64,000 bases of DNA from Williamsia faeni (GTDB taxonomy: Bacteria > Actinomycetota > Actinomycetes > Mycobacteriales > Mycobacteriaceae): contig QJJF01000005.1 of NCBI GenBank assembly GCA_003202005.1, positions 1 to 64,000 on the forward strand, written 5' to 3'. This document shows, piece after piece, positions 35,255 to 46,000 of this stretch; within the stretch, counting starts at the first letter, position 1; each line of letters begins with the position of its first letter. The notes under the pieces are model-generated. The model was not told where the DNA came from. It saw only the letters and a list, made by a program, of their open reading frames with translations, and did not search any database. Position numbers and translations under genes: made by a program.

Positions 35255-37477
35255 TTAGTTTGTCTTATGAAAGTGATCATTGACGTAGGAGGTAATATCT
35301 TGGCCTGCTAGCGCCTGTGTATTGGCGTTCTGTCGAACCCAAAGCACGTCCGATTTTCCGGAAATAGCGCGCTGAGGCCAGACCGGCTCCGGTGAGGCTG
35401 GGAATTCAACCGACATGATCCGCTCACCCTTGATTTCAGGAAAGCTAATAGAAATTCCAGACGAAACAGCTCGTCCGATGCTAGCGTTTAAGATGGACTG
35501 AACTTTCAGGGTGAGCTGGTCAAGTGAGCCTTGACACGTCTGCATGTCTTTTTTAAGGCCAACCACCGTGCCAGCGTCGTCCACGCCGACATAGATTGTG
35601 CCTCCAATGGAATTTAGGAACGAAACACCTACCTTGATAAAAGAATCACGAACGTCGCTTTCTTTCCCGCCGGCAACTGGAACCGAAAACGTTGTTTTGA
35701 ACTCTAGCCTCTTAGATTCTCCTGTCGCGATATGGTCTAGAATCTTCTGTGACTTTTCCGCGTCAGACTTTGCTGCCTTAAGCGGGTCTAGGCTTGCTTT
35801 CCAGCCCAAGGCAAGAAGCTTGGACGCCGTCCACTTGTTATCAACGAGCTGGATTATTCCAAGATTCTCGAGGCGGTTTATGGCTGCGGGATAAACTTCG
35901 TCAAACTCGTCTAGACCACCTTCTGACATTAGATGCTCCAGTAGCTGCCACTCTGTGCTGTAGAACTTCTCGATGTGAGACAGAATCTGGTCGATCTGGC
36001 TGGAAACTGCGCGTTGATACTTTGGTAAGACGGAGCGGACCGCGCTCTCATCGATGGATACAATCTCGAGACCATGATCGGCGATGTTACGTGTCGCCTG
36101 AGAAGCAAGTTCACGAACCAGAATTGCATGTCCACCTGACTCTGTATGAACCAAAGTGGCCGCGCCTGCGCTCCAATGGAACCCCTGCCTCGCGCCGAGA
36201 ACTTGAAGTAAGTCCGTCGTGTCTTCAATGGTTAAGGGGCTGACATAGTAAGGTTTAGCGAAGCTAAACAAGGGGTTCTCGCGGCCGTACAGCTGTCGTG
36301 CCTCCACTGAGGCGCTTGCAAGGCCTGCAAGAATAAGGCTTACCCGGCCGCCTTCGCCCCCCGCACTTTCCTGAACCAACTTGCGAAGAACGCCAAAGAA
36401 TTGTGGAACTAGAGATGAAGTACTCGTTAATCTGCCATTCTCTGCTCCGGGTGGGCATAAGTACTCGATTTCATCTAGAATGATTACCAGATGAAGATTT
36501 CGGCTTGAGTTATGATGAAGAATTCGTTGCATGGCACGCTTAAACTCTAGCAACGACGATTCTTCGTTAAGCTCGCTAAGGGGTTGTGTTCGAAATTTTG
36601 ACTCAGATAGTCGTCGTCGAATTTTTTCCGTCAAGTCCAGCATCAGTTCTCGGACGGGGTTGCCAAAATCGATATCTGGAAGATCCTCGAGATCCTGGTA
36701 GACATACACTGTCCTGGTAGTTCCTGAAGATTCTTCAGCTGCGATTCTGTTTTGCCGCTCTAGCTCCATCAGTACGGACGTCTTCCCGGTCTTGCGCATT
36801 CCAAATATTGCCGGGATTTGTTGATTCTTGACATTCGCGCTTATTGAATTCAGGAGTACTCGGCGACCGAAGAATTGATCGCCGGTCACGGAACCGTGCT
36901 GGGTGTAAGGGTCTATGGAGTGAATGCGTTTGGCCATATCGCGGATAAGTGATTCAGCATCACTATCCTGCGATTTGCGCCATAGTGGAATGAAGATCTT
37001 AGTTGCGTCACTAAACTCGTCGAGCTTAAATGCTAACCTGACATCCGACGAGCTTAGGAAAGTTAGCCAGCGTGTGTAATTGCTGCGATCATCCGGCAAG
37101 TATCCTAACATTTCTGGAATTCTTGTGACCGTGCGTGATTGTATATCATCATGCGGCGAATAGATTATCGGTACTTCTGAGCTAAGTCCAAAGCGTTCCT
37201 CTAGGCTTCGGCCAAATCGTACAAGTACAATCCATGAGCCTCGAAAATGTTCTTCGGCGATTAGTTTTCGGGCGAATACATACTCAGATCCTAAGCGGCG
37301 AAAATTGGCGCGGTCTTCGACACTCGACGGAAAGTCGGCGGCCAGCTCCTGTAGTCGCTTAACAACATCGTGGTTACGCATCTCCTTGACGGCGCCGGAC
37401 GCGAACTTCGAGTGTGGGTTTGGCAAGATCAAACGAACACCCGGCTGCAGGTCTGGGATGCGCTTTTGGTCGCTCAC
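35255..37477 (-). CDS. AAA/STAND-like ATPase fused to Schlafen AlbA_2 domain
   Basis: 740 residues in three parts. Residues 1-190 are an unrecognised N-terminal domain. Residues about 200-550 are a P-loop ATPase of the ATPase_2/STAND type, with AIFGMRKTGKTSVL (Walker A 226-233) and LVIILDEIEYL (Walker B 331-338), then a winged-helix-like segment. Residues about 585-735 are an AlbA_2 (Schlafen) domain, with ESKRLEFKTTF and FLNSIGGTIYVGVDD. AlbA_2 domains bind or cleave nucleic acids. The gene is visibly AT-richer than everything around it, indicating separate acquisition. It looks like a single-gene sensor-effector defence protein; that function is inference. Confidence 0.85.
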   Translation of the reverse strand: MSDQKRIPDLQPGVRLILPNPHSKFASGAVKEMRNHDVVKRLQELAADFPSSVEDRANFRRLGSEYVFARKLIAEEHFRGSWIVLVRFGRSLEERFGLSSEVPIIYSPHDDIQSRTVTRIPEMLGYLPDDRSNYTRWLTFLSSSDVRLAFKLDEFSDATKIFIPLWRKSQDSDAESLIRDMAKRIHSIDPYTQHGSVTGDQFFGRRVLLNSISANVKNQQIPAIFGMRKTGKTSVLMELERQNRIAAEESSGTTRTVYVYQDLEDLPDIDFGNPVRELMLDLTEKIRRRLSESKFRTQPLSELNEESSLLEFKRAMQRILHHNSSRNLHLVIILDEIEYLCPPGAENGRLTSTSSLVPQFFGVLRKLVQESAGGEGGRVSLILAGLASASVEARQLYGRENPLFSFAKPYYVSPLTIEDTTDLLQVLGARQGFHWSAGAATLVHTESGGHAILVRELASQATRNIADHGLEIVSIDESAVRSVLPKYQRAVSSQIDQILSHIEKFYSTEWQLLEHLMSEGGLDEFDEVYPAAINRLENLGIIQLVDNKWTASKLLALGWKASLDPLKAAKSDAEKSQKILDHIATGESKRLEFKTTFSVPVAGGKESDVRDSFIKVGVSFLNSIGGTIYVGVDDAGTVVGLKKDMQTCQGSLDQLTLKVQSILNASIGRAVSSGISISFPEIKGERIMSVEFPASPEPVWPQRAISGKSDVLWVRQNANTQALAGQDITSYVNDHFHKTN

Positions 37478-37499
37478 AGTCTGACCCTATCGTGTCGCG

Positions 37500-37800
37500 A
37501 CTACGTCACGTAGTCGACAATGACGAAGATGTCACCGTCGTCATCCCTCTTCTGCGCGGATCCGGTTGCGCTCGAGCGCCGCATGGACGAGACCGCTCAG
37601 GCGTGGCTTGATCGTCGGCTGAAATTCGATGTGCTGGACGGGTTCGGCGGACTGTTCCTCGGCCGTGAGAGGAATGCGTGGTGGACCACCTGCCAAAGTT
37701 CTTGGATCACAACGGTCGCCGCCAGAACCACATGCTCGACCTCGTCACGTCCGCGCTCGACAACGCACTCGTTCTCGCTGATCGGAATCCCACTACAGGT
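37500..37800 (+). pseudogene. Decayed plus-strand ORF, unrecognised
   Basis: Protein-like segments in successive plus frames (RMDETAQAWLDRRLKFDVLDG, then VDHLPKFLDHNGRRQNHMLD and LVTSALDNALVLADRN) suggest a gene broken by frameshifts. No family is recognised. It converges on the minus-strand remnant at 37793. Confidence 0.35.
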
Positions 37801-38060
37801 CCATCAGTAGCTGCAGTTCGTCGTCATCGATGTCGCGGTCCAGCCCGAGGAGTGTGGGGCCAACGTGACACCGCACTTCATCGTCGACGGTGATCGTGAA
37901 GAAGGCAGACGGACCGGAGCCGTTCAAGGCGGCGTTCGGCGCGGTTACTCGCACAGAGCCCGAGATCTGCAGCTCGATCAGCCGATCGTCAGCTCGCCAC
38001 GGAATGCTGCCCATCCATCGGCAACGAGAGCTCGAAGTCGAAAATGTTGGACATCGGGCA
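37793..38060 (-). pseudogene. Small frameshifted hypothetical gene
   Basis: A 73-residue frame (LIELQISGSVRVTAPNAALN, ending DIDDDELQLLMDL) follows an out-of-frame start segment MSNIFDFELSLPMDGQHS from an ATG near 38050. Joining them needs one frameshift. Acidic C-terminus; not recognised. Confidence 0.4.
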
Positions 38061-38099
38061 TCTTCCTCTGTTGTCTTGTAGGACTAGGGTAGCGAGGGG

Positions 38100-38335
38100 G
38101 TCTGACGTTTAGACTTGCTAATTGTTCGTCGGGGATGTGGCCCTGGGTCTGACTGACTCCCTTCGCGGGATGTCCTTGACTTGATCAGTCCATCTCCGGG
38201 GAACCTCACCAAGGCAGTTCGATCCGGCGGGCGTGACCTCATAGGAGCCTGGCCTATAGGCCCCGTAAACGTCTCGTCCACCCACTGGACCGAACCCGCG
38301 CCGCCCATCAGAAGTGGAAGGCAAGTTCCAGCATG
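38100..38335 (+). ncRNA. 5' noncoding end of IS110-family element, possible bridge RNA region
   Basis: About 235 bases without a gene precede the IS110-type transposase. IS110-group elements encode their structured bridge RNA in this left noncoding end, so one is expected here. Several GC-rich inverted segments are present, but I have not folded the region. Because the transposase is dead, the RNA would be a relic. Confidence 0.35.
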
Positions 38336-39539
38336 ACTGAAAATCCCCGCGCCGTCATCGGAGGTGTCGGCACCCACTTGGCAAACTCATCCCGCGGCCG
38401 TACTTGATGCAGCTACCGGTAGCTGTCTGGCCGGTGCCGAGTTCGCCGCGACCACTGCCGGCTACCGCCAGCTCGGCGAATTTCTCACGGCCCACGGACA
38501 GGTGCTGCGGGTCGGTGTTGAGGGCACCAACAGCTACGGGGCCGGTCTGACCCGGCATTTACGTCGCGACGGAATCGAGATCGTTGAAGTGATCCGCCCC
38601 AACCGCGCCGAACGTCGCCGCGGCAAGTCCGACCCTCTCGACGCAATTACCGCGGCACGTAATACTTTGGCACGAAACGATTTACCGATGCCGAAGATCG
38701 GCGAGGGTTCAGTCGAATGCCTCCGTGTACTGCACATCGCGCGCGACTCGGCGGTCAAAGCCCACACCAAAACGATCCAACAGATCAAGTCGATCCTGGT
38801 TTCCGCCCCGGAGCAGCTGCGCGAACACCTCAATCAACTCACCGACCCCTGCGCGGTTCTCCACACTGCGTACCGCTGTGCCCAACCCGGCAACGAGTCC
38901 TGTTACACGCACGACGGTGTGCACACTACGCACTTTGGCGCAACGACTTCATCACCTCGAAACCGAAATCGAGTCCACAACAACAGAACTCGGAGACTTC
39001 ACCGTGCAAGTAACGCCTGTACTCGTGCATGCACGTGGTATCGGCACCGTCACCGCGGCGCGACTGTTGATCACCGCGGGCGACAACCCTGAACGCCTAC
39101 GCACTGAAGCGGGATTTTCAGCCCTCTGTGGAGGCAGCCCTATCCCGGCATCGTCGGGTAAGACCACCCGTCACCGACTCAACCGCGGCGGCGACCGCAG
39201 GGCCAACTGCGCGATCCATCAGATCGCCCTGGTCCGCATGACTTGCGATCCACGGACCCAGGCCTACATTGCGAAGAGACAGGCGAGGGGAAGACGACCC
39301 GCGAGGCCATGCGATGCCTCGAACGCGCCATCGCCCGCGAGGTCCTTCATCTCCTCGTCAACCCGTCGGAAATCCCGGCCATTGACGATCTGCGCCCCGC
39401 ACGAAAAGCACACGGATGGACGTTGCAGCACGTCGCCAACCACTTCGGCGTATGGCCCGCGCAGATCTCCCAAATCGAACTAGGCAAACGCCGACACGAC
39501 CCCCTCATCAGCGCCTACCGAGACCTACTCAGATCTTGA
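38336..39539 (+). pseudogene. IS110-family (DEDD) transposase, broken
   Basis: It reads as an IS110 recombinase in three frames. The start AVIGGVGTH should be GGVDTH, so the first catalytic Asp is lost. The RuvC-like region is VEGTNSYGAGLTRHLRRDG with RPNRAERRRGKSDPLDA. After a frameshift near 38930 the C-terminal part has ARGIGTVTAARLL and FSALCGGSPIPASSGKTTRH (Tnp20, catalytic Ser region). After another shift it ends with an XRE-like helix-turn-helix tail (WTLQHVANHFGVWPAQISQI). It is certainly inactive. Confidence 0.85.
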
Positions 39540-39544
39540 ATGCC

Positions 39545-39883
39545 TATAGGAGCATCAATTTTCGGCGGCCAACCTCCTCGCTCGATCATGTGTTCGGAAC
39601 TATACGTCTGGCATTAAAAGAACAGTCGCGCAACGGATTTAAATGTCAGACCGCGCCGCTACCGACGTTGACCGAGTGTGCGATCGAAGTCCTGCGGACC
39701 TGGCGGATCTGCGACACCAAGGAGGCGGCCGCGCGAATCCTGTTCATCACGGCGGCGACCGTGAACACTCACATCTCTCGCTTCTGCGAGAAATGCGATG
39801 CCGCTGGCCGAGCTGCGAACACCAAGGCGGCATTGCTGGTGCGGGCGATGCAGGACGGTCTGATAACTGTCGAGGAACTCTGA
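39545..39883 (+). pseudogene. LuxR-type response regulator, C-terminal fragment
   Basis: In the frame ending at 39883, LPTLTECAIEVLRTWRI, then EAAARILFITAATVNTHISR and KAALLVRAMQDGLI form a LuxR/NarL helix-turn-helix, except that the normally conserved E-R-E turn is degenerate. The receiver domain is missing: directly upstream is the IS110 element, which appears to have replaced it. The fragment has no start of its own. Confidence 0.6.
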
Positions 39884-40195
39884 TGATGAGCGACATCTTC
39901 GAGTACTACGCCGCCGGTGCACCTCTTCCCGGAAGCTGGCAGGTGCTCACGTTGGTCGAGTCGGACGGTCACCATGAACGTGGCGGCCATTTGCGTGGCC
40001 ATCGCGTTGGTCGCGGCATTGGTGGTGCATGTCTGCTTCGGGCTCGCGGGTGCATTCGCGGCGATCTTCGTCTTGGTGTCTGGAGCTTGGCCGCGTGAGG
40101 TCTTCCGTTCCAGATGGGTAGAAGGTCACAACGACGTGTGGGGCAGATCGAATACGCCGCGGCTGTCGGTGTCCTCGGCAATGATGCTGAGATGA
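39883..40195 (+). pseudogene. Small membrane protein remnant
   Basis: An ATG overlapping the preceding TGA opens MMSDIFEYYAAGAPLPGSWQ. About 30 residues later the sensible reading moves to another frame, with ATG at 39974 and two hydrophobic spans (NVAAICVAIALVAALVVHV and FGLAGAFAAIFVLVSGA), then RSRWVEGHND. This suggests one frameshifted membrane-protein gene formerly coupled to the regulator. Alternatively the 39974 frame alone is a 73-residue protein. It overlaps the start of the AddB-like gene. Confidence 0.35.
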
Positions 40196-43005
40196 GTAAC
40201 GTCGCCTACCAGGACGTAGCGGCTGCCATGAAACGTGCCAAAGCCGGTAGTCCGCTGACGCAGGTCACCGTCGTAGTACCAGGCACCGGCGCGGGCCGTG
40301 ACGTGATGAAGCACCTCGCCCGCAGCGGTGGGCTCGCAAATACGCTTGTCCTGACGCTCGCTCGTGTGGTGGAGTTGCTCGCCGCACCGGTTTTGGTCCC
40401 ACGGCTACCGCTGTCGTATCCACTGCTCGAAGCGTCAGTGCAGAAGGTGTTGGCAGAACAGCCTGGCCTCTTTGAGCACGTAGCCGATCAGCCGATCACA
40501 TCCCTGGCAATTGCTGGTGCGTCGTTGACGCTCGCCGGATATCCGGACCCGGCAGTCGAGCGCCCGACCAAGCTGGTCGGCGACATGCTCCGAGTCCACA
40601 ATCTGGCGACCCGTGCTCAGTCATCGGCCTACTACCTCCCGCACGAGGCTTACGCCGCGGCGATGGATCGGCTCGATCAGCTCGGCAAGATCATCGTGTT
40701 CCAGCCTTGCGAAACCGATCCGGCAGCACTCGAGCTCCTGCGCGCCATGCAGAACCGCGGGGAGACGATTGAGGTGGACGCGGAGGCTACCGGGACGACA
40801 GTGGTCCACACCCCAGACGCAGATGACGAGGTTCGGGCGGTCAGCCGCAAGGTCCGCAAACATCTCGCTGAAGGTACACCGGGACACCGCATCGGCGTCT
40901 TCTATGGCAACGACGATCCCTACCTGCACCTGATCCACGAACATTTCACCAACGGTGGGATCTCGATCTCCGGACCTGACTGCGCGTCGCTCATCGACCG
41001 TCCTCTGGCCCGCTCGCTGCTCGCACTGCTGGCGTTGGATGTCGATCTGATGCCACGTCGCGAACTGTTGGCCATCTTGGCTGAGCGCTCACTCAAGCGG
41101 CCGGAGATTGGTGGCGAACAAATTTCGCTGCGGAAGCTGGAATTGCTGACGCGCAAATATGTTCCGATTGTCGGCGGCGCCGATTGGGGTCGGCTCGCGC
41201 AAGTCGAGTCGAGCGACAGGCGGTACGAGCAAGCTCAGGCGTTGCACTCATTCATCGAGGATCTACGAACTGAACTTCGCCACATCACGTCCGCGCCTAC
41301 TTGGACGGGCGCGAGTGAACTTCTTCTCGACTTCATCGAACAGCGCTTCAGTACCAGTTCACGGGGCGACGACGACCCGACCACGGCTGACGCCGAATTA
41401 CTTCGACAGATCTGTGGCGACCTGCAAGCGATGGACGGCATTGCACCGGACCTCACGGCGCCCAGACTTGTCGAGGCGTTGACTGTCCGGATCGTCAGTG
41501 TGCGGCGCACCGTCGGCAGATCGGGAACGGGCGTATCCATCGGACCGATCAGCGCCGGCGTCGGTCGCGATTTGGATATCTGCATCGTTCTCGGTGTTGC
41601 CGAGGGGATTGTGCCGGCTCGGCGCCGCGAAGATCCGCTGCTTCCCGCGGAATTAACCGGACGAAAGCCTGCCGCCGAGATCGACGGACAACACCGGCAA
41701 CTGATGCTGACACTTGGATCAGGCCGGCATCACCGCATCATCACCTTTCCTCGCGGAAGCCTCCGCGGGGGTGCCGAGAATGTTCCGTCGCGATGGCTCA
41801 TCCCGACACTCGAGCATCTGTCGGGTACGAAGATCAATGTTGTTGACTGGCAACGCCAAACAAGGGACGTCGACACGGTCGTGACGGTGGAATCGTTCGA
41901 CGTCGCTACGCAGAGATTCGATCCACGGATCGGTAGCGGTGCCGCCTCGCCCACCGAGTGGCGGCTTCGGGCCCTGGCCGGAGTGCCGGCGCGCGACCGC
42001 CGCTACATCCTGGGAGACTCCACAGTGTTCCGCGGGATGGAGATGCGCAGCGACCGCCTCAACGGCCGATTCACTCGATATAACGGCAACGTTTCCGCTG
42101 TCAGCGACCTTGTGCGGTTCTTTGACCGGCCGGTCTCGCCGTCTCGGCTCGAAGATTGGGTCGCTAGCCCGTACCGATTCTTCGTTCGCACATTGCTGGG
42201 CGTCGATGCGCTCCATGACCCGGACGACGAGGCACAACTCGACCCGCTCACCCGCGGCAACCTGATTCACGCCACCCTCGAGAAGTACATCAAGGCCGTC
42301 ATCGACGGCCGAGCTGCCACGCTCGATCGGCTCCTCGGCATCGCCGACGATGTACTTGAGAGCGCCCGCATCGATGCCCCCGGCTGGCTGCCCCAGCTCT
42401 GGGCCAAAGACAGCGACATCATCCGCCGGGATCTCGTCGACTGGCACGAACACGACACCCGGGATCGCGACGGTGGCTGGACACCCCTTGGGGTCGAACG
42501 CAAGTTTGGTGGACACCCCGACCTGGTGCAGATCGACCTCGGCAACGCTGCAATCGGATTCACGGGGTCCATCGACCGCATCGATACACATCGGGATGGC
42601 CGTGTGAGGGTGACCGACTATAAGACCGGGCTTATCGACGACTACAAGGGGCTGTCGGAGTCGGAGCCGACGGATGGCGGCACCAAGTTCCAACTACCTG
42701 TCTACGGATTGTTCGCAGCGACGCTGGGGCAGCAGGTCAGCGCGCGGTATTGGTTCGCGACCAGTCGGGGCGATTTCGACTCGGTCGAGTACAACGTCAC
42801 CGATGCAGTCATCGAAATCCTCCGGACCGACCTTGAACTCGTCCATCGTGCTGTCGCGGCCGGGTATTTCCCGCCGAGACCACCGCAGACATTCTGGGCC
42901 GACCCCTTGGTCGACCTCATCGGCAAGCCTGGTCTCGAACGTGCGTGGGTGAACCTCGACAATGTGCCTGAGATCGCTGACTACCTCGCGAAGCATGGTG
43001 CCTGA
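40192..43005 (+). CDS. AddB-like helicase-fold nuclease
   Basis: 937 residues. The N-terminal part has a degenerate P-loop-like GTGAGRDV and a UvrD-like but non-motor architecture. The C-terminal RecB-type nuclease is clear: SPSRLEDWVASPYRFF, then GSIDRIDTHRDGRVRVTDYKTG (about 792-813) with the D and DYK catalytic residues, and a Gln helix (KFQLPVYGLF). It probably forms an AddAB-type DNA end-processing complex with the next gene, which overlaps it. The ATG at 40192 is chosen because the homology-like text begins there. Whether the pair serves repair or defence is not settled by sequence. Confidence 0.85.
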   Translation: MSNVAYQDVAAAMKRAKAGSPLTQVTVVVPGTGAGRDVMKHLARSGGLANTLVLTLARVVELLAAPVLVPRLPLSYPLLEASVQKVLAEQPGLFEHVADQPITSLAIAGASLTLAGYPDPAVERPTKLVGDMLRVHNLATRAQSSAYYLPHEAYAAAMDRLDQLGKIIVFQPCETDPAALELLRAMQNRGETIEVDAEATGTTVVHTPDADDEVRAVSRKVRKHLAEGTPGHRIGVFYGNDDPYLHLIHEHFTNGGISISGPDCASLIDRPLARSLLALLALDVDLMPRRELLAILAERSLKRPEIGGEQISLRKLELLTRKYVPIVGGADWGRLAQVESSDRRYEQAQALHSFIEDLRTELRHITSAPTWTGASELLLDFIEQRFSTSSRGDDDPTTADAELLRQICGDLQAMDGIAPDLTAPRLVEALTVRIVSVRRTVGRSGTGVSIGPISAGVGRDLDICIVLGVAEGIVPARRREDPLLPAELTGRKPAAEIDGQHRQLMLTLGSGRHHRIITFPRGSLRGGAENVPSRWLIPTLEHLSGTKINVVDWQRQTRDVDTVVTVESFDVATQRFDPRIGSGAASPTEWRLRALAGVPARDRRYILGDSTVFRGMEMRSDRLNGRFTRYNGNVSAVSDLVRFFDRPVSPSRLEDWVASPYRFFVRTLLGVDALHDPDDEAQLDPLTRGNLIHATLEKYIKAVIDGRAATLDRLLGIADDVLESARIDAPGWLPQLWAKDSDIIRRDLVDWHEHDTRDRDGGWTPLGVERKFGGHPDLVQIDLGNAAIGFTGSIDRIDTHRDGRVRVTDYKTGLIDDYKGLSESEPTDGGTKFQLPVYGLFAATLGQQVSARYWFATSRGDFDSVEYNVTDAVIEILRTDLELVHRAVAAGYFPPRPPQTFWADPLVDLIGKPGLERAWVNLDNVPEIADYLAKHGA

Positions 43006-46000
43006 CGTGACGACATCTGATGCGTTTCTGGTCGACGCCGACGAACGGTCTCGTATTGAAAATGACACGGCATCAACACTTTTTGTTGAAGCCGGAGCCG
43101 GGAGTGGTAAGACCCACTCGCTCGTGCAGCGGATCTGTCATTTGGTCCTTGTCGATTGCATTGAACTCGACAACATTGCAGCCATCACTTTCACCGAGAA
43201 AGCTGCCGCGGAACTCCGCGAACGTGTCCGCGATGAACTGGCCGCCCACGACACTGCGGAGGCGGAGGCTGCGCTAACCCAGGTCGACACGGCCGCACTC
43301 GGAACTCTCCACGCATTCGCAGCCCGGATTGTGAGTGAACATCCACTGGAGGCCGGCGTTCCACCCCGGATTTCAGTGGTGGATGCGATGGGTTCGCAGC
43401 TGTCGTTCGAGCGCCGCTGGCGCCGGATGCGCACGACGCTGTTCTCCGATGAGGCCACCGCACCTGAAGGACTGGCCGAAGCAATGCAGGTGGTTATCGG
43501 CACCGGTGCATCGCTGAATCAGGTCCGCACACTCGCCGACGCTCTCGATCGGAGCTGGGATCGATTGAGGCTCAATGATTCATCACCCGTCCTCAGCATT
43601 CCGGACATCGACGCAATACTCCAGGCAGCAGATCTTGCTGTGGACGTCATGGACGAATGCCTCGACCCCACCGACAATATGGTTGCCGGTCTGGCGCGAG
43701 TGCGTGCGTGGCGCGATGACATCGCCGCCGGACGCGACACCACCGTGTGGATGTCCGTTGTCGGCGAGTACCCCAAGTTGGGCAACACCGGGCGAGGTCC
43801 GAACTGGGCGGGTGGTGCTGCCCGGCTGAGGGAAATCCGGACGGCCATCAAGGAGGCCGGTGAGTTGGCCGTGGCCACTCGGCATCGATACGTGGCGTCC
43901 GCATTGGCGGTTGTGGTGCATCACCTTTCGGTTGTGGTGGTTGACGAGGCTCGCGAACGACAGCGTGAAGGTCGACTCGAGTTCCATGATCTGCTCGTCC
44001 ACGCGCGCGATGTGGTATCCAACCCCGAGGTGCAAACCGCCGTGCACCGCAGATATCAGCGCATCATGCTCGACGAGTTCCAAGACACGGACCCGCTTCA
44101 GCTCGACATCGCCCGACGCATTGTCGCCGGCCACGGCGCGACCGGACGATTGTTCACCGTCGGCGACCCCAAACAGTCGATCTACCGCTTCCGTCGGGCG
44201 GACATCGCGTCGTACATGGCGGCTCGCGACGACACCGCCACTGCGGATGTTGTACGACTCACCACCAACTTTCGATCAACGAAACCTGTTCTCGACTGGG
44301 TGAACTCAGTGTTCAACACACTGGTCATTCCCGAGGAACACATCCAGGCCGAGTATGCGGCGCTCGATCCCGCGCCCGGCCGGCCCGACTGGACTGACTC
44401 TTCCTGGGGGCCGCATCCCTTCACCTTCGCTGACGACTCGGACCCGACGGACGACGAGCAAGGATTGTCACCGGCCGAGGTACTGCGGGCCCGGGAAGCA
44501 AAAGACGTCGCCCGCATTATCGGGACTGCGATAGCGGAGGGGTGGCAGAAGGAGACCGGAGGTTTCGGGGAGTACGAGCACACGCCGGTCGACCTCAGTG
44601 ACATCTGTATTTTGATCCCCTCGCGATCGGTGCTGCCTTTTCTGGAGAAGTCGCTCGACGCCGCCGGAATCGAATTCCGTTCCGAGGCATCGTCGCTGGT
44701 GTATTCCACGCAAGAGGTTCATGACCTGTTGGTGACGGCGCGGGCGTTGTCGAACACTGCGGACGGGGCCGCTCTGGTTGCGGCGCTGCGGACTCCATTG
44801 TTCGGTTGTGGCGACGACGACCTGCTGCAGTGGAAAGGTCAAGGCGGGCGATGGGACTTGTTCGCTGGTGCGCCAGCGGAACAAAAAAATTCACAGGTCG
44901 ATACAGCTCTTCGTTACCTAAAGGATGTTTGGTGGGGATTGGGACGACTCACGCCTGGTGCACTCCTCAGCAAACTGGCGACCGATCGCCGCGTCTTCGA
45001 GGTCTCGATGGACTCGCCGCGACACCGCGATGTGTGGCGACGGTTGCGGTTCGTGATTGATCAGGCGCATGCCTGGTATGGCGAAGATGGTGGCGACCTG
45101 CGCGATTACCTGGATTGGGCTGCGACACAACAAGAAGAGAGTGCGCGTGTGGCTGAAGCGGTGCTGCCGGAGATCGGGGTCAACGCAGTGCGCATCATGA
45201 CCATCCACGCCGCGAAGGGCTTGCAGTTCCCGATGGTGATTGTTGCCGGCATGAGCGGTGGAATCCGCAAGACGAGCGAGCCGGTGTTGTGGGACGCGGA
45301 TGGTGAGTTGCAGATTTACCTTGCGAAGTCCGCGACATCGCTGGGTTATCGCGCTGTTGCCGCGACCGAGAAGGCGCACGTCGATGCTGAGCGGGTGAGG
45401 TTGCTCTATGTAGCCTGCACTCGCGCCGAGAGTCTGCTGGCGGTGTCCGGCTACCGAACGTCCCGCGAGGACTGCTGGGGTGCGATTGTCGCCCGCGGGG
45501 TCGCCGGCGTGCCGAACGAGAAACCGCATTTGATCGACCCAGTTCGGGATGACGACGACTTCGCCGGCGCTGTGACCGAATTGGAATCGTGGGCGCAGTG
45601 GGAGACGGAGACCGAACGGATCGCTGCGATCTCGTCGCTGCCATCGTCGTTGCCAGTGACAGAAATTGTGCATGAAAAGCGTTTGGAGGGAACGACGCTC
45701 TTGCAGGCGTACCGGGCCGCGGAATTGTTGACTGCGACTGGAATGGGCGAGAAGGTGCCCGCGGCGGTCGGGTCGACGGAGAGCGGTCCGGCGCTGGGGA
45801 CGGCATTGCACGCCCTGCTCGAATCGGGAGGTCTCGGTGTCGCGCTTGACGATGCCTTCGACGAACGGGCTCGTGCAGCCGCGCGGATTGCCGGACTTGT
45901 CGATGCTGATCGCTTCGTCCTACTCGCGCGATCGGCATTGTCATCGGAGCCGGTGCGACGAGCTGCAATGCGCGACCATTGGCAGGAAATGCCGCTTGGT

